64,000 nucleotides of DNA from NCBI GenBank assembly GCA_940337035.1, contig CALNHX010005300.1, positions 1 through 64,000 on the forward strand. Direction: 5' to 3'. Positions 10,440 through 21,424 of the stretch are shown here, piece by piece. The DNA is from Agriotes lineatus. Lineage: Eukaryota; Arthropoda; Insecta; Coleoptera; Elateridae. The notes under the pieces were generated by a model, which saw only the letters and a list, made by a program, of their open reading frames with translations, was not told the origin of the DNA and searched no databases. Numbering within the stretch: position 1 is the stretch's first letter; each line of letters begins with the position of its first letter. The translations under genes were made by a program, and so were the position numbers.

Positions 10440-12180
10440 CAACAGTTATTGTAAAAAATAATTTATTTTTCATCTTTCTACCTTTTGTGACTGAATATTG
10501 TTGAAAGCTCATTTATTTTGCTAAAATGACTTGAATTTTGATTTAAAAGATTGAAGCAGTAACATGCTTATAAAGACTGCACACATTTAGATCTTTTGCT
10601 TGTAAACATTTATTCAAGACACTTAAATAATTGTAATGTCTGTTAGGAAACAAAGTAAGAAAATTTTCACAGACATAATTGTGTATTTTGAGTAAATTTT
10701 TCTATTACAATTAACTTTTTTAGAGCAATTATTTTATTACAGTCTATGATGAAACTACATCAATTAAGATACGCGGGAAAATAAAAAAATATTGTTCAAA
10801 ATGAATGTCCATTAAAATTCAAAATTAAACATATGCATCTTATCTACGACGTCTTTACCTAAAAACATATTAGGTGGAATACAGATATTTATTTGTGACT
10901 AGCGTTCTGCACCCAAATTGGGCGCGAAATAATTCATTTAATGCAATTTGTACAAGAGTGATCCATTTTGTGTGTCGAGTTAATTTTGAGGTTAGAAAAT
11001 CCACACAAAAAAGTCACTTATAAAAATTTGAAAACCCTACTACTGGCTTACTTGCGTCGCCCTGCGTCGATTGACACCAAAATCAGCCAATTCGGCCCAC
11101 GGGTTCGCTCTCAAAGTGGCGTCAAGCCAGCAAGCGATGAAAATTATTATGTCGGATTTTAAGTAAAAACTGAATTTTGTTTGCGGACCAGAAAATTTTT
11201 GCATTAAAGCTTAAACAAATTAAGCCTTGTGCACTCTTGCATTGTCGTCAAGAGTCAAAAACGCTTTCTTCAACAAATTTTTATGCTGCTCCTGTCAGCA
11301 CGTTTCTCAAGACTTACTGCTTTGTCTCAAGAGTTTCAATAATGGACCAGGTTCATCTCCTCTCACTATTTTGCACATGTGTGGGTCGTTTTTCAGTAAC
11401 ACAGCTGTCAAAACAAATATGAGTTACCAGATTGAATAGAAATTTAATGATTAACAGTCTGCTCCATCTTTACGACATTCTGCAAACCTCCCATAATAAT
11501 GATGGTTTCTCCAAATGTTCATTTCTATTTTCTTTTGATATGTATTTTGCCTTATTACTGTTGTCAATCGTTACATTTTCGATTTATACACACTAGGGTT
11601 GAATGTAACTGTTACTGAACTAATTTCCGGAACAATTAAAGTTTGATCAAGTGGAATGCTGTTACTAAAACAGAAATCAGAACAAAATTAGTTGACAGAT
11701 TCACTTGAAATTTAACAGTTGACAGTCTGACCTATTACTCTTACTACCGCATCGTACAATTTGAATGAAACATCATCATCTGTACGTCATTCTTCAAACC
11801 TACCAGCTCACCCTCATAGCAGTAAAGGTGACTAAATTTTCATTTTTATTTTCTTTTTAAATGCATTTTGTCTCGTTGCTATTGTAAATCGTTAACAGCA
11901 TATTCAATTTATATTTGAATATAACTGTTCCACATCTGATTTATTATTTTGTTTTGAATTATCGTGCCCGACATGCACATACAGTAACTATAAACATAAC
12001 CACCATACATAAACTCTGCACTAGGTGAACACGTATAATTTTATTCAGATTTTGTTAGCAATCAATGTACAAAAACTACAGTTGGTGTAAGAAATGCTTT
12101 CTTCCTTCACTTTCCAACGTTTGTGACTCTAAATATCGTCAAATGTGCTTTGATTAAATTATGAAGTCATATTGTTAGTA
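10440..12180. repeat. Old, diverged direct repeats
   Basis: Blocks at 9290-9360 and 10113-10450 recur diverged at about 10620-11300: for example ACTTAAATAATTGTAATG with AGGAAACAAAGTAAGAAAAT, GGGAAAATAAA, and CTTTCTTCAACAA. A second pair, about 11443-11620 and 11710-11935, also matches (TTAACAGT, CATTTTTATTTTCTTTT, GTTGCTATTGTAAATCGTTA). These look like old tandem duplications of hAT-like sequence. A 64-codon frame at 10968-11162 has no recognisable domain. Confidence 0.5.
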
Positions 12181-12199
12181 AAAGGATTAAATTTTCTTA

Positions 12200-12705
12200 T
12201 AACGAGTTTTAATTCCTTTAAAGCAACACTCAATTATATTAAATTGATCTTAATTTTATGTATCTGACCTTTAATCTAATTAAAATGGTTGTTAATTTTT
12301 TAAAAATCACCTGTAATTGTGTTAAAATGCTTTTAAGTATCGTTCAATTACATTCAAACAACTTTTAATATGCCAAAACTGCTTTTAAATGATTAAAGTT
12401 TGTTCAAACGAAGTTTATTGATGTTTAATTTGGTGTAAAGGATTACATTTCACCTAAATGATTTATAATCTCCTAAAAACAACACTCGGTCAGTGTAATC
12501 AATTTTTCACTTCATTATAATGCATTTAAATTTTATTTATATGTCCTCTATTCTTATCGAAATTGCTGTTAATCCTTTTAAGCCATTATTAATCTCGTTA
12601 AAAAGATTTCAAATCTCATTTAAGTAACCTGAAATTTCATCAAAGAGACCTGTTGTCATTTTTGAAATCTAATACAAATGATTCCAATTGATTTAAATTA
12701 TAAAA
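12200..12705. repeat. Degenerate tandem array, period about 21 bp
   Basis: The segment can be cut into about 20 units of the general form TTTTAATCTxxTTAAAxxxxC. Examples are TTTAATCTAATTAAAATGGT, GTTAATCCTTTTAAGCCATT and ATTAATCTCGTTAAAAAGAT. Conservation is low, but the spacing of the AAT and TTAAA cores persists over about 500 bp. It is not a CRISPR: the units are contiguous and degenerate. It is best read as an old minisatellite. Confidence 0.55.
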
Positions 12706-13349
12706 TCAGGCATAAACAAATTTGCTTTATATCTAATTTTGGTTTTGGTAAGTGAAAACACTGTAGTGTTATCGTTTGGTGTTTTTAATTTTGAGCCATC
12801 AGTTGTCAATGTCCTGGCATTTCTTACTTTTCAAAGTTTTTTAACATACGCAGTGAATCAATTTTTAGTTTTAATTTCCTCAGTGGTATTTATGTTATAA
12901 TCTAATCAAATATGGACTCGACGGCTTTAACGTTTATAAACTCAACTGGTTGCTTTGTTTCGTAAGAAACTAAAGTATTTTTGATAATTCACAGATGTCT
13001 AGTGGCATAATACCCTCATTTATTTCTTTAATGGAAAAAATTATCTTCAAAAAGGTTCAAATACAAATTCTTCAAAAAGCGTTACATGGCAAAATTTTTG
13101 AGAAAATTACTAAAGAATATTTTTTATTAAGAATACACTTTTAATTAATTTACACTAGACTTTGAAAACAATACAAAAAACTACAAATTTTTTCCTAACG
13201 CGAAAATGCAATAGTATATTACGCAACAAGTTTAGAAAAGTGACGTTTTACTGAACAAGTATGGCTACGACATCAAATGTTAAACATAACCAAACAGAAC
13301 AGAACTTGTTTTTATGTACTGAAACACAATAAGCAGCTCCAGTTGGCAG
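12706..13349. other. Intron 1 stretch, nothing recognised
   Basis: AT-rich sequence without coding or clear repeat structure. Confidence 0.5.
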
Positions 13350-13461
13350 TACTGTAAGTCGATGTCAAATTTGAGGTTAGCAGGTTAAGTTTTACGCCAC
13401 TCTTCACATAAACTGACGCCAAAGCCAACCTGCTAACTTCGAATATGACATAGACTGACAG
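13350..13461. repeat. Palindromic repeat, same family as 17163-17440
   Basis: The left arm (GATGTCAAATTTGAGGTTAG and on through CAGGTTAA) pairs with the right arm (CCAACCTGCTAACTTCGAAT then ATGACAT). The core GAGGTTAGCAGGTTA is shared with the larger foldback at 17163-17440. It abuts the LINE remnant that starts at 13458. Confidence 0.65.
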
Positions 13462-13805
13462 AGGCATTTGAAAGATGGAGCTATCGAAGGATGCTTAGGA
13501 TTTCTTGGGTGGATCACATCACAAACGTAGAGGTGCTTTGCAGGATGAATAAGGCGAAAGAAACAATAACCCCTAAGAGAAAGAAACTAGAATATCTGGG
13601 CCATGTGAGGAGAGGAACAAGAAATGCCCTGCTTAGACTAATAATGGAGGGGAAAAAGAAGAATGTCATGGCTCAGGAATTTAAGAGAATGGTTCAATAT
13701 GAGTTCCAACCAATTGTTTAGGGCATAGTGGATAAAATCAAAATTGCCATGATGATGTCCAACCTCCGTTAGGAGACGGAACCTTAAGAAGAAGAAGACA
13801 GTACC
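13458..13805 (+). pseudogene. LINE ORF2 C-terminal remnant
   Basis: Translation gives FERWSYRRMLRISWVDHIT, then VEVLCRMNKAKETI, KLEYLGHVRRG and LLRLIMEGKK, followed after a stop by IVDKIKIAMMMSNLR. This order (W.YRRML.I.WVDH.T, LGH...R, I..GK, D....A....N.R) is the standard C-terminus of a large insect LINE group often annotated as endonuclease-reverse transcriptase. It ends in a GAAGAAGAAGA tail at about 13788. It is 5' truncated and dead. The element at 21425-23205 ends in a similar tail. Confidence 0.85.
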
Positions 13806-16007
13806 ACCAACAATATACTAAATATACGCTAAACAAAAAACAAATCGCCATTGTTATGGTGCAAAATACCACTTTACTCAACGATTTTAAATGTAGAAAT
13901 GTAGTACATTACCATATCAAATGCGATAAAAAGGTGTTTTTTAACTTTTTGTTCAACAAAATTATTGCAAACGTGCACACCACCATCAAATACGATCAAA
14001 ATTGTAATTACTGCAATTAAATTATGACAAATGGTTTGTAAGAAAAACGTGGTGCCCACTATTTTTGGAAGTTCTTTGCAATTATCTCAAAATTTTGTCA
14101 TTCATACGGCTGTAAGTTTTAGTTTATTTGAATGAACAAAAAATCTTTTAAACCGTAAAAAGATTTGTGTGGTGCAATTTCAAAAAGAATCACTATGGCG
14201 TTATAATTCTTAAAAAACAAAATAATAAATACACTTGACGTGAATGTATTGGGAATTACAATCTCAAACTGTGCCTTCTACATGAACAGTCTGTTTATAA
14301 ATTTTTCTTTGACACTACTTATAATTCAAACAATTCTTTAATTATGGGCTGTCCGTCATCTCATGTGCCATAGTTATTAGGCCCATTGTGCTCACAACTC
14401 CAATTTCAGTTCCGATTCCCCAAAATATCCTTGTCTGTTTACTGATGGGCCTGCTCGATAACAAAGACAGTGAAGAGAAGATTATCCTCGTCTTTTTTAC
14501 TTTTCTGTAAGCCCTATGTTTTTGTTTAATTTGCATTGTTCTATTACAATTAACTTCTTATGCAATTTCTTCGTGTTCTTGGACTTGTGGTTAGAGACTT
14601 AGATTGTCTTATCTGAGTGAAGTATCCAATGTCTAGAACCAGTTGTTTCCCCCTAGCCATTAGTTAAGTTTACTATGTTATTTGCCAGCTTCCAGTCTTC
14701 CCTAGCGGCCTTCCTCAAAGGTACTGGGTTTAGTCTCGTGGTTGTCGTCTTTCGGAACAATTAAGCTTTGGTGTTTTCTTCGCAGTGAAAGGAATTGTAT
14801 TCGATAAATGCTCTTAAGATATTGAGTATTGTTGATGATATTATGCAAAGCTAAACATCTAAATACAAATTTTATTTGCAAGAAAGAACATATTCTCGAT
14901 ACATCAAAAAGGTATGGGTAATTTCAATACAAATTCAAGTTCAAGGTAATTTTTGCCTCGAATTGTAGCTACAAAGCTTCTTTTATGCATGGCATTGATA
15001 TAGCTCTTAACATCAAACGTTCAATATGTGTAAATATGCATACAACAGTAGATAACTTCATTGTTTTGTATGCCGACAATAATGTTTGCTTTTCGTTTTT
15101 ATTGACAATTTGCCTGCATCATCTCTAACAATAAAAATAATCTTTCCATAAGTTGTTACATGTAAATATTAATATTGGTTATCAATATTGGACAGCTTTT
15201 CAGTTTTAAATAGTTTACGGCCTTATTGTTTCTAATGATATGGTTTATAATGCGGGAGTGCGACTGGTGATATTAAAATCAACATGAAAACTGTTTTTTG
15301 AGCAATTCAATTACAGATTAAGTGTAGTCTCCACAACTAGTTCGAAAGCTCTAGTTAGTCTTTAGTGGTGTTAAACAGAGCAGTAAACTTGTTACCAAGG
15401 TTGCGGGGGCATCTGTATTATTATGTCAATATAATTCATTTACAATGTTTCCTCCTCCCAGTAGGCTGTTACGTTCTTATTAGATTAGATGGAATTATGA
15501 TAGAAGTCATATTGTGACCTGAAAAAACTGAAATTTTTTACAACTGCTTTCGACTTTGCAATTTTAATGTCAAAATACCGAAAATTGTACAAAAGGCGAC
15601 AAAAATTTAACTGGCAACAGTGCAAGCCTTCAAAATCATAACCACAAAACCCAATTTTGTCATGTCTAGTTATGTCACATGCGTACCAACAAAAATATCA
15701 TCCTAATATAGCCTGCTCGGTGGAGGAAACATTGGGTATGAATTATACATCGCTATTGTCTTATTTGAATGTAAATTTACTTACAAGATGAACTGAATCT
15801 TAACAAAAATTGTTGAAATTTACTTTTATTTTCTTCGTATTTTCAAATACAGCAGACTTGATCATCTGTGGTAATGTGACTGTTGCCCATTTATAAGAAA
15901 GTCGTAGCAAAAGCACATATGAAGGCTTGTAAATGCAAAATATGTCTTCAAATCTAAATTTCAACAGAGAAATTTGCAAAATGGATTCTATGATTCTTAA
16001 CAAAATG
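13806..16007. other. Intron 1 stretch, nothing recognised
   Basis: AT-rich. The short frames at 14342-14536 and 15800-16003 (minus) have no recognisable domain and no splice or codon support. Confidence 0.5.
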
Positions 16008-16642
16008 ATAATAGTGGCGTCAAAACTTTAAAAACTAATTGTAGTCATCTTCGATTGGTTGAGCTTTCAATTTTTTTATAGTTGTGGTCAGTCAACTTTG
16101 GCAAATCATCACGGAACGTTAAATGTTTCAACACTGTATAAAAAAAGTTCGTATTTATTATCAACATTCTCTTTCTGTTTGAGCAACGTTCGGCGCTCTA
16201 CGTTGATGGTTTGTCAGACCACAATTTGCCGAATTTTGCGTAAAGACTAGGTCTTATCCTTATAAGATTTAATTCATCCAATAACTGAAACTAAACGACC
16301 ATTTGCATAGTTAACAGTTCGCTGATTGGACTCTGGAATAGTTAGAAATCGATCCCAAATTTGGCAAAAAAGTCATATTTAGCGATGAGGCCTATTTTGG
16401 TTAAATGAATTCGTCAAAAAGTATATGACTGTCCACTTTTGACATTAGCCTGAAGGTGGTTTAATATATAAGCCGAAACATGTTGCGTATGTTAAATATA
16501 TGTTAATTTTTATGAGGAAGACAGTGTTTACTTTGCAATAATTTTCCACGATGATTTGCCAAAGTTGACTAAACACAACTATCAAAAACTTGAAGGTTCA
16601 ACCAATCCAAGATGACTACATTCAGTGCTGACGCCGCTATTG
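16008..16642 (+). mobile_element. Mariner-like element, internally deleted
   Basis: The arms are inverted repeats of about 100 bp: GTAGTCATCTTCGATTGGTT at 16041 pairs with AACCAATCCAAGATGACTAC near 16600, and TCAACTTTGGCAAATCATC pairs with GATGATTTGCCAAAGTTGA. Between them is a broken transposase: QTTICRILRKDLGL near 16217, then LEIDP.FGKKVIFSDEAYFWLN near 16340-16405. That contains the first catalytic aspartate region (SDEAYF) of a Tc1/mariner-type DDE transposase. The N-terminal DNA-binding part and the second and third acidic motifs are absent. Confidence 0.8.
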
Positions 16643-17162
16643 GAAAACCCTTTATATAAAATAAATTGCTCATGAGTCAATCAAAGGGTAAAAATAGTCT
16701 TGTAACTGGAATTGCCTTTGTTAGCAATGGATAAAACACAAACGTAAGCAGACATGAACAGTGTCACAAGTGAAAATAATTAAATGAAGCTTTACTTGAA
16801 GTCGGCCCAGCTCAGTTAAATTGTCTTAAGATGTGCGACTCTTTAGGGGGTTGCTGATCAATACAGCTATTTGCACCTTCTTTTGATGACGACCCAAACC
16901 ATTCACATAGATTACTCCAACACCCCTTGGACCTCCAATTTTTCTCTGCATTAATAATTTGGGAGCAATTTACATTTGTTGCTGCAAGAAATGAGAACTC
17001 GTAACTTTTTACTTCCCTCGTCTGAAAGACCAAGGAAGATCTTCACGTTTCAGGGTCCCTACTTGACGAAAAACAGGTTTTTTCAGTTCCGTCAGTCTGT
17101 CTGTTGGCGGTATAACACAAAAACTATTTGTCGGAGGAAAATGATATTTTGCACACACATTT
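16643..17162. other. Intron 1 stretch, nothing recognised
   Basis: A 73-codon minus frame (17033-16812) has a coding-like composition but no recognised family. Confidence 0.4.
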
Positions 17163-17440
17163 TATATCGAGAGATCCAAAAAAAACTGTTCCTCAGCGGG
17201 CTGTGGAAATTCAACGTATGAATAATATGTTGGTGACACTGTACGTCAATGTCAAATTCGAGGTTAGCAGGTTAGGATTTGCGTCATTTTGTGTCAAAAC
17301 TGTCGGAAAACCTAACCTGATAACCTCGAATTTGACATTGACGTACAGTTGACATTGACGTACAGTGTCACAAACATATTATTCATACGTTGAATTTCCA
17401 CAGCCCGCTGAGGAACAGTTTTTTTTGGATCTCTCGATAT
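17163..17440. repeat. Near-perfect foldback repeat
   Basis: Arms of about 120 bp are inverted copies: ATATCGAGAGATCC with CTGTTCCTCAGCGGGCTGTG on the left, and CACAGCCCGCTGAGGAACAG with GGATCTCTCGATAT on the right. The right arm has an extra tandem copy of TTGACATTGACGTACAG (about 17331-17365). The spacer is only about 40 bp, so the sequence can form a long hairpin. The core is shared with 13350-13461, which makes this a dispersed foldback family. Confidence 0.85.
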
Positions 17441-17880
17441 ATACCTGGCATAAAACCGTGAAAATTTCAGACTTTAAATAGGTAAAATTTTGTTTATTTT
17501 TCCTCCAACTTAGTAATAGATACAAGTAATAATTTGTACATAGCGCAGGCTCTATTCTTACCAAAAATGGGAGCCAAGAGATACAGAATCAATGTTTTAC
17601 GATACAAAAAGGAGGCACAAATTAGCGCGTTGCTAAATATAGCTGCGACGCAGAAATTCAAAAGGTCAGTGCTTTGTGGCGCGGGTAGAAATTTCGCAGT
17701 CCCTTACAATATCCCACAAATCGTTGGGGCTGCACACGCGGTCCACCTGCCGTTTGAATTCGACCACCGGTAACGTTTTTTTATTTGAAACGCGAAGATA
17801 TTTTTACTCCTAATGTATTTTTATTTTTAAAATTATAGTGTCACAATGTCGACGAGGGAAGTTCTGGGTAAAGCCTTTTA
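17441..17880 (+). other. Open frame of unknown origin in intron 1
   Basis: A plus-strand frame at about 17534-17773 (MGAKRYRINVLRYKKEAQIS onward, ending HLPFEFDHR) is GC-richer than its flanks and has a protein-like composition. No family was recognised, and it joins no Cyclin T exon in an obvious way. It may be part of an unrecognised transposon. Confidence 0.3.
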
Positions 17881-18560
17881 CAGATTTTTTTATTGTTACC
17901 AAGAGTTCTAGGACTTTGTGCATTCTTTGCAGTACTTCAACATTTGTTATTCTATCTGCCTAAGATAATGCAACATGTGTATACCCGCATCTCAAGTGCC
18001 TGTATTCTTTAAGTTAATTCTTTGTTCAATATCCAACGCTCGGTGCCATAGTAGAACAAAGAAAATGTAACATCCTATCATTCATGTTCGTATTTCAGGA
18101 GATGGTTCTGATGTTAATTTTTTCATTTTAGTTCAATTAGTTTTATTTTCTGTTGTGATGCCGGTTTTTCTTACCTAGGATAGTATTTATAACGTGGAAC
18201 CGGTTCTATTACAAACAGTTCTTTTCAGTGCCGTAACTCCTCTTCCGTGTTCCTAATGATGGTGCAATCTTCATCCGTTAGTATGCTATAGTCGCATCTG
18301 TGTCCCATACCTACAAATTTACGATGCTTGTTATGTTGATTGAAGTTATAACAATCCTTGCCAATGCTTCAATTTCTTCATATTTTCCAGCCATCCAGTT
18401 TTTTTCTTCACGACCTTGTTTCTAATAACTTTGTGAATCAAAGGTCTGCAGCTGATGTAATTTTCAAATGTCTGTTCTTTTTTCTTTTTTTTAAATTTTG
18501 GTACTCAGCCAACAGCCGTTAGGCCAATTATAGGCGTCGCTGTACATTTTAACTTGTTTT
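17880..18560 (-). pseudogene. LINE remnant, reverse orientation, plus a retroposon tail
   Basis: Minus-strand translation gives YYGTERWILNKE, RIQALEMRVYTCC and RITNVEVLQRMHKVLELLVT, matching the LLYGSETW and TNEEVLRR regions after the RT of the same broad LINE group as 13458-13805. At 18505-18560 (minus) lies GCGACGCCTATAATTGGCCT...GGCTGAGTAC followed by an A-rich tail. The same tail occurs on the plus strand at about 52705-52765. Confidence 0.7.
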
Positions 18561-20541
18561 CTCTTCTTAAGTTTGATATTCATAACCGTAACTATTGGGT
18601 TATAGTCATTACATCTTCAGCGAGATAAGTCTTCACTAGTTTTATTGTTTTGATTTTTTTTATTGTGTCTTTCAGCGATTTTCATGTATAGAGTAAAATT
18701 CAGATTTCGTAGTGAAACCACCAGCTACTTTATGTTTTACAAGTAAGTTGTCACAATTTTTTCATAGAAGTTCGCGAATATGTCTGATATTGGGAATGCC
18801 TCTACTCATTTTTTTCACCTAGTCGTAGTTGCCAATATAGTTACCACATTTACCTTCTCTGACTTCTTCACAATACCCCCCCCCCCCCCCCATTACTTTT
18901 GGAATTTCTTGTTCTTTCCTCAATTTCCAAATTTCTTGTTTATCTTTATCTGCTGTGAGGTTATACACTTGTATTAGCTTAATTTTACCAGTGGGAAAGG
19001 GTACCCCAAACTGACAGCCATTGATTTAATTTAAAAGAATTTGTCCAGTAGTTTTCATTTGCTTTCCGCATCGTGTCACAACCATTAAAACTGCTCCAGT
19101 CAGTCTTGCAATATTCCTTAAAAAAACAAGTTGATCTAGGACCATTTCCTTTACACCTCTTCTTGCTAATGCTGATTGCTGCAACCCCCCACCAAATTCA
19201 AATATGGGCTACAAGGTTTTCCCGATCCACCATCTGCGGATGCACTGTGTTGGGGTTGGGGTTCGTCTGCTGACTTTACAGGCACAGATAGTCTGTTCTG
19301 CTTATTAACAATAAATGAATATTTGAGCAGTTGAGATTTTTTTTTGCAGGTAGGTATGTTATAGAAAAACTTCTAGTCATATTGTCAATTTGTAATAGTT
19401 GTGATAACTTCTTGCAAAACTTTTTTGTTAACAACAGAAAATTGCTTTAAAATGAAAACAAACTTTTTAATTGCTTCATGTTTATATACTTTGAGCTCTA
19501 GAAATTTATTAAAATGCGAGATTTAAATTAAAAGCAATTATGTTTATCAACTACGTATTTTATATATGAAAGGGAAATTCCATGGTAAATAGAACCATTC
19601 AATGCTGCAATATGTCCTTAGGCAAGCATCTCATTGAATAATTATGTCACTGTATAAAGCTAGTACACAAAATACTTGTTTTCCATTAAAATGTCATGAT
19701 ATTTTACTCTAAAACAAAAGGTTTGAATTTAAGAAGCCCCACCGGCTGGAATAGCAAAGGAAATATTCTTACTATAATTTAGGCAAACAGTTACATGAAA
19801 GGCCAGCTGTAGCTCGGTTCTTTAGATTTTAATTGTAGGAAGTTCATGCAACCACTAATTTCATAAATATGCAAACTGAAAGAATGATGATATTTTTTCA
19901 TCAAACCGCTATTGAACATGGAATGATAATAGCTTACACCTCATCATCTTTGCTGCTTTGTAACTAAAGTTCTAAATCGGCCAACACAGTGTATTGGCAA
20001 TATCTGGTGTACATTTGGACACATTTTTCTATAACACATTAAACAAATCAAAGCATTAAATCTGAGGAAAACTATTGTTGGTACGTCTTTGCAATGTTTG
20101 ATTTTCTTACGAGTTCACAACAATAACACTGCACATAACTAGACATCATAATAGTCTGCTTAGAACTAAAAAGTAAATAGCCATATTTGAAATACCACTA
20201 ACTATTATATGAATCGCTGCACCTGGTGCAGAAGATAATACATTACTCACTCCTTATATAAATCGTACATTTCGTTATAGCAAACATTCAAAGCCAGCTT
20301 CTTCAAAAATTATATACAGTCGAAATGACAGAGGTGAGAAAAAAAGTGTATGAAGGAAGGAAAACAAAAGAATGCTGGGGAAGAGGGTGGTTCGGGGCAG
20401 CTAATGAGTTCTAGGTTAATCTGTTTTTAATATCTGCATAATGAAGTCCTAAAAACATGCCTCATGCCATTTCATACTCCAACGCACTAGCTTTAAATAT
20501 CAAACTGTATGCCATGACACATTTCCTTAACCACACTTTAG
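18561..20541. other. Remainder of intron 1, with a poly-C tract
   Basis: AT-rich sequence with no gene. A run of 16 C residues lies at 18876-18891. The U12 branch site and the acceptor at the end belong to Cyclin T intron 1. Confidence 0.5.
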
Positions 20542-20754
20542 CTCACAATTATGCATCAACACAGCGATCGTCTACATGCACCGGTTCTATGTATTCCATT
20601 CCTTCACACGTTTCCAATGGAACTCGATAGCAGCAGCTGCACTGTTCCTGGCTGCAAAGGTAGAGGAGCAGCCCCGCAAACTAGAACATGTCATCCGAGT
20701 CGTCACCCCCACCAAAAACCCGCACGAAACCAGTTTCGATACGAATTCGGAAAG
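20542..20754 (+). CDS. CycT: Cyclin T, coding exon 2
   Basis: Encodes residues 50-121: SQLCINTAIVYMHRFYVFHS, then NSIAAAALFLAAKVEEQPRK and LEHVIRVV. This is the core of the first cyclin repeat. The MHRFY and LFLAAKVEE segments are characteristic of cyclin T/K/L-type transcriptional cyclins and line the CDK9-binding surface. The exon follows the U12-type acceptor (TTTAG) and ends at a normal GTGAGC donor (20755). The frame joins exons 1 and 3 exactly. Confidence 0.95.
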
Positions 20755-20803
20755 GTGAGCCGATGCACACTCTCTGGCACCGTTATAACTTTCGTTGTTG
20801 CAG

Positions 20804-20971
20804 GTACCTGGCCCAGGCGCAAGATTTAGTCTTCAACGAAAACATTCTCCTCCAAACGCTAGGATTCGATGTCGCAATAGACCACCCCCACACACACGTA
20901 GTTAGATGCTGCCATCTAGTCAGGGCCAGCAAGGATTTGGCGCAGACGTCATACTTTATGGCTAGTAATAG
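20804..20971 (+). CDS. CycT: Cyclin T, coding exon 3
   Basis: Encodes residues 121-177: YLAQAQDLVFNENILLQTLG, then FDVAIDHPHTHVVRCCHLV and the DLAQTSYFMASN segment. This closes the first cyclin repeat and starts the second. FDVAIDHPH is a signature of cyclin T. The preceding intron is only 49 bp (20755-20803), between GTGAGC and TTGCAG; the donor after the exon is GTAGGT (20972). Confidence 0.95.
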
Positions 20972-21141
20972 GTAGGTTGGGACTGTAATAAATTAAAGCA
21001 GCTAACAAAATGATAAATTAACATGGTTAATTTGGTGGTTTTGCATGAAGCATGCACATTTGTTTGTATATACATGTAAAGCTAGTATGTTAGCGTGTAA
21101 GTGTGTGTTTGCCCACTCTTTCGTAAAATGGTGGGGGTAAG

Positions 21142-21282
21142 TAATACTCGGGGATTAAAATCAGGCAAATTCTTGTTTAGAGAATGGAAGGAGTTAGCGC
21201 ATCAGCTTTGTAAGTTGTCTCCAGAGCAATCTGGAAGCTCTAAGGGCCTTTTCTTGCAAGCTTATAAAGTTGCAACCAAATC
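21142..21282 (+). other. Possible cassette exon within Cyclin T intron 3
   Basis: This 141-nt open stretch starts after an AG (21140-21141) and ends at a consensus GTAAGT (21283). Its length is a multiple of three, and its phase fits exactly between exons 3 and 4. It would encode a basic segment (GLKSGKFLFREWKELAHQLC onward). The acceptor has no good pyrimidine tract, and insertion here would interrupt the second cyclin repeat. It may be a rarely used exon, a remnant of other coding DNA, or chance. Confidence 0.3.
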
Positions 21283-21424
21283 GTAAGTACTAATTTCAGT
21301 TGCTTTTGCTGCCTAACTACTTAATACCCGCCTTATAAGCACAAATTGTTTAATTTACTGTTTTAATGTTTCCGAACATAAGTGTAAAAATAAATATGTA
21401 CAGGTTATAAAACACACTTAAGAT

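Larger units (their letters stand above)
6942..20541 (+). other. Cyclin T intron 1, U12-type
   Basis: The intron starts GTATCCTTA and ends TTCCTTAACCACACTTTAG. The first matches the minor-spliceosome 5' site (RTATCCTT). TTCCTTAAC at 20523-20531 matches the U12 branch site and lies about 11 bases before the terminal AG, the short spacing typical of U12 introns; no long pyrimidine tract follows. Joining at these sites keeps the Cyclin T frame exactly. At 13.6 kb the intron holds many of the repeats listed below. Confidence 0.85.

Noticed and set aside
12200..12705. CRISPR-like repeat array
   Set aside because: Units are contiguous, degenerate and without unique spacers, and the genome is eukaryotic.
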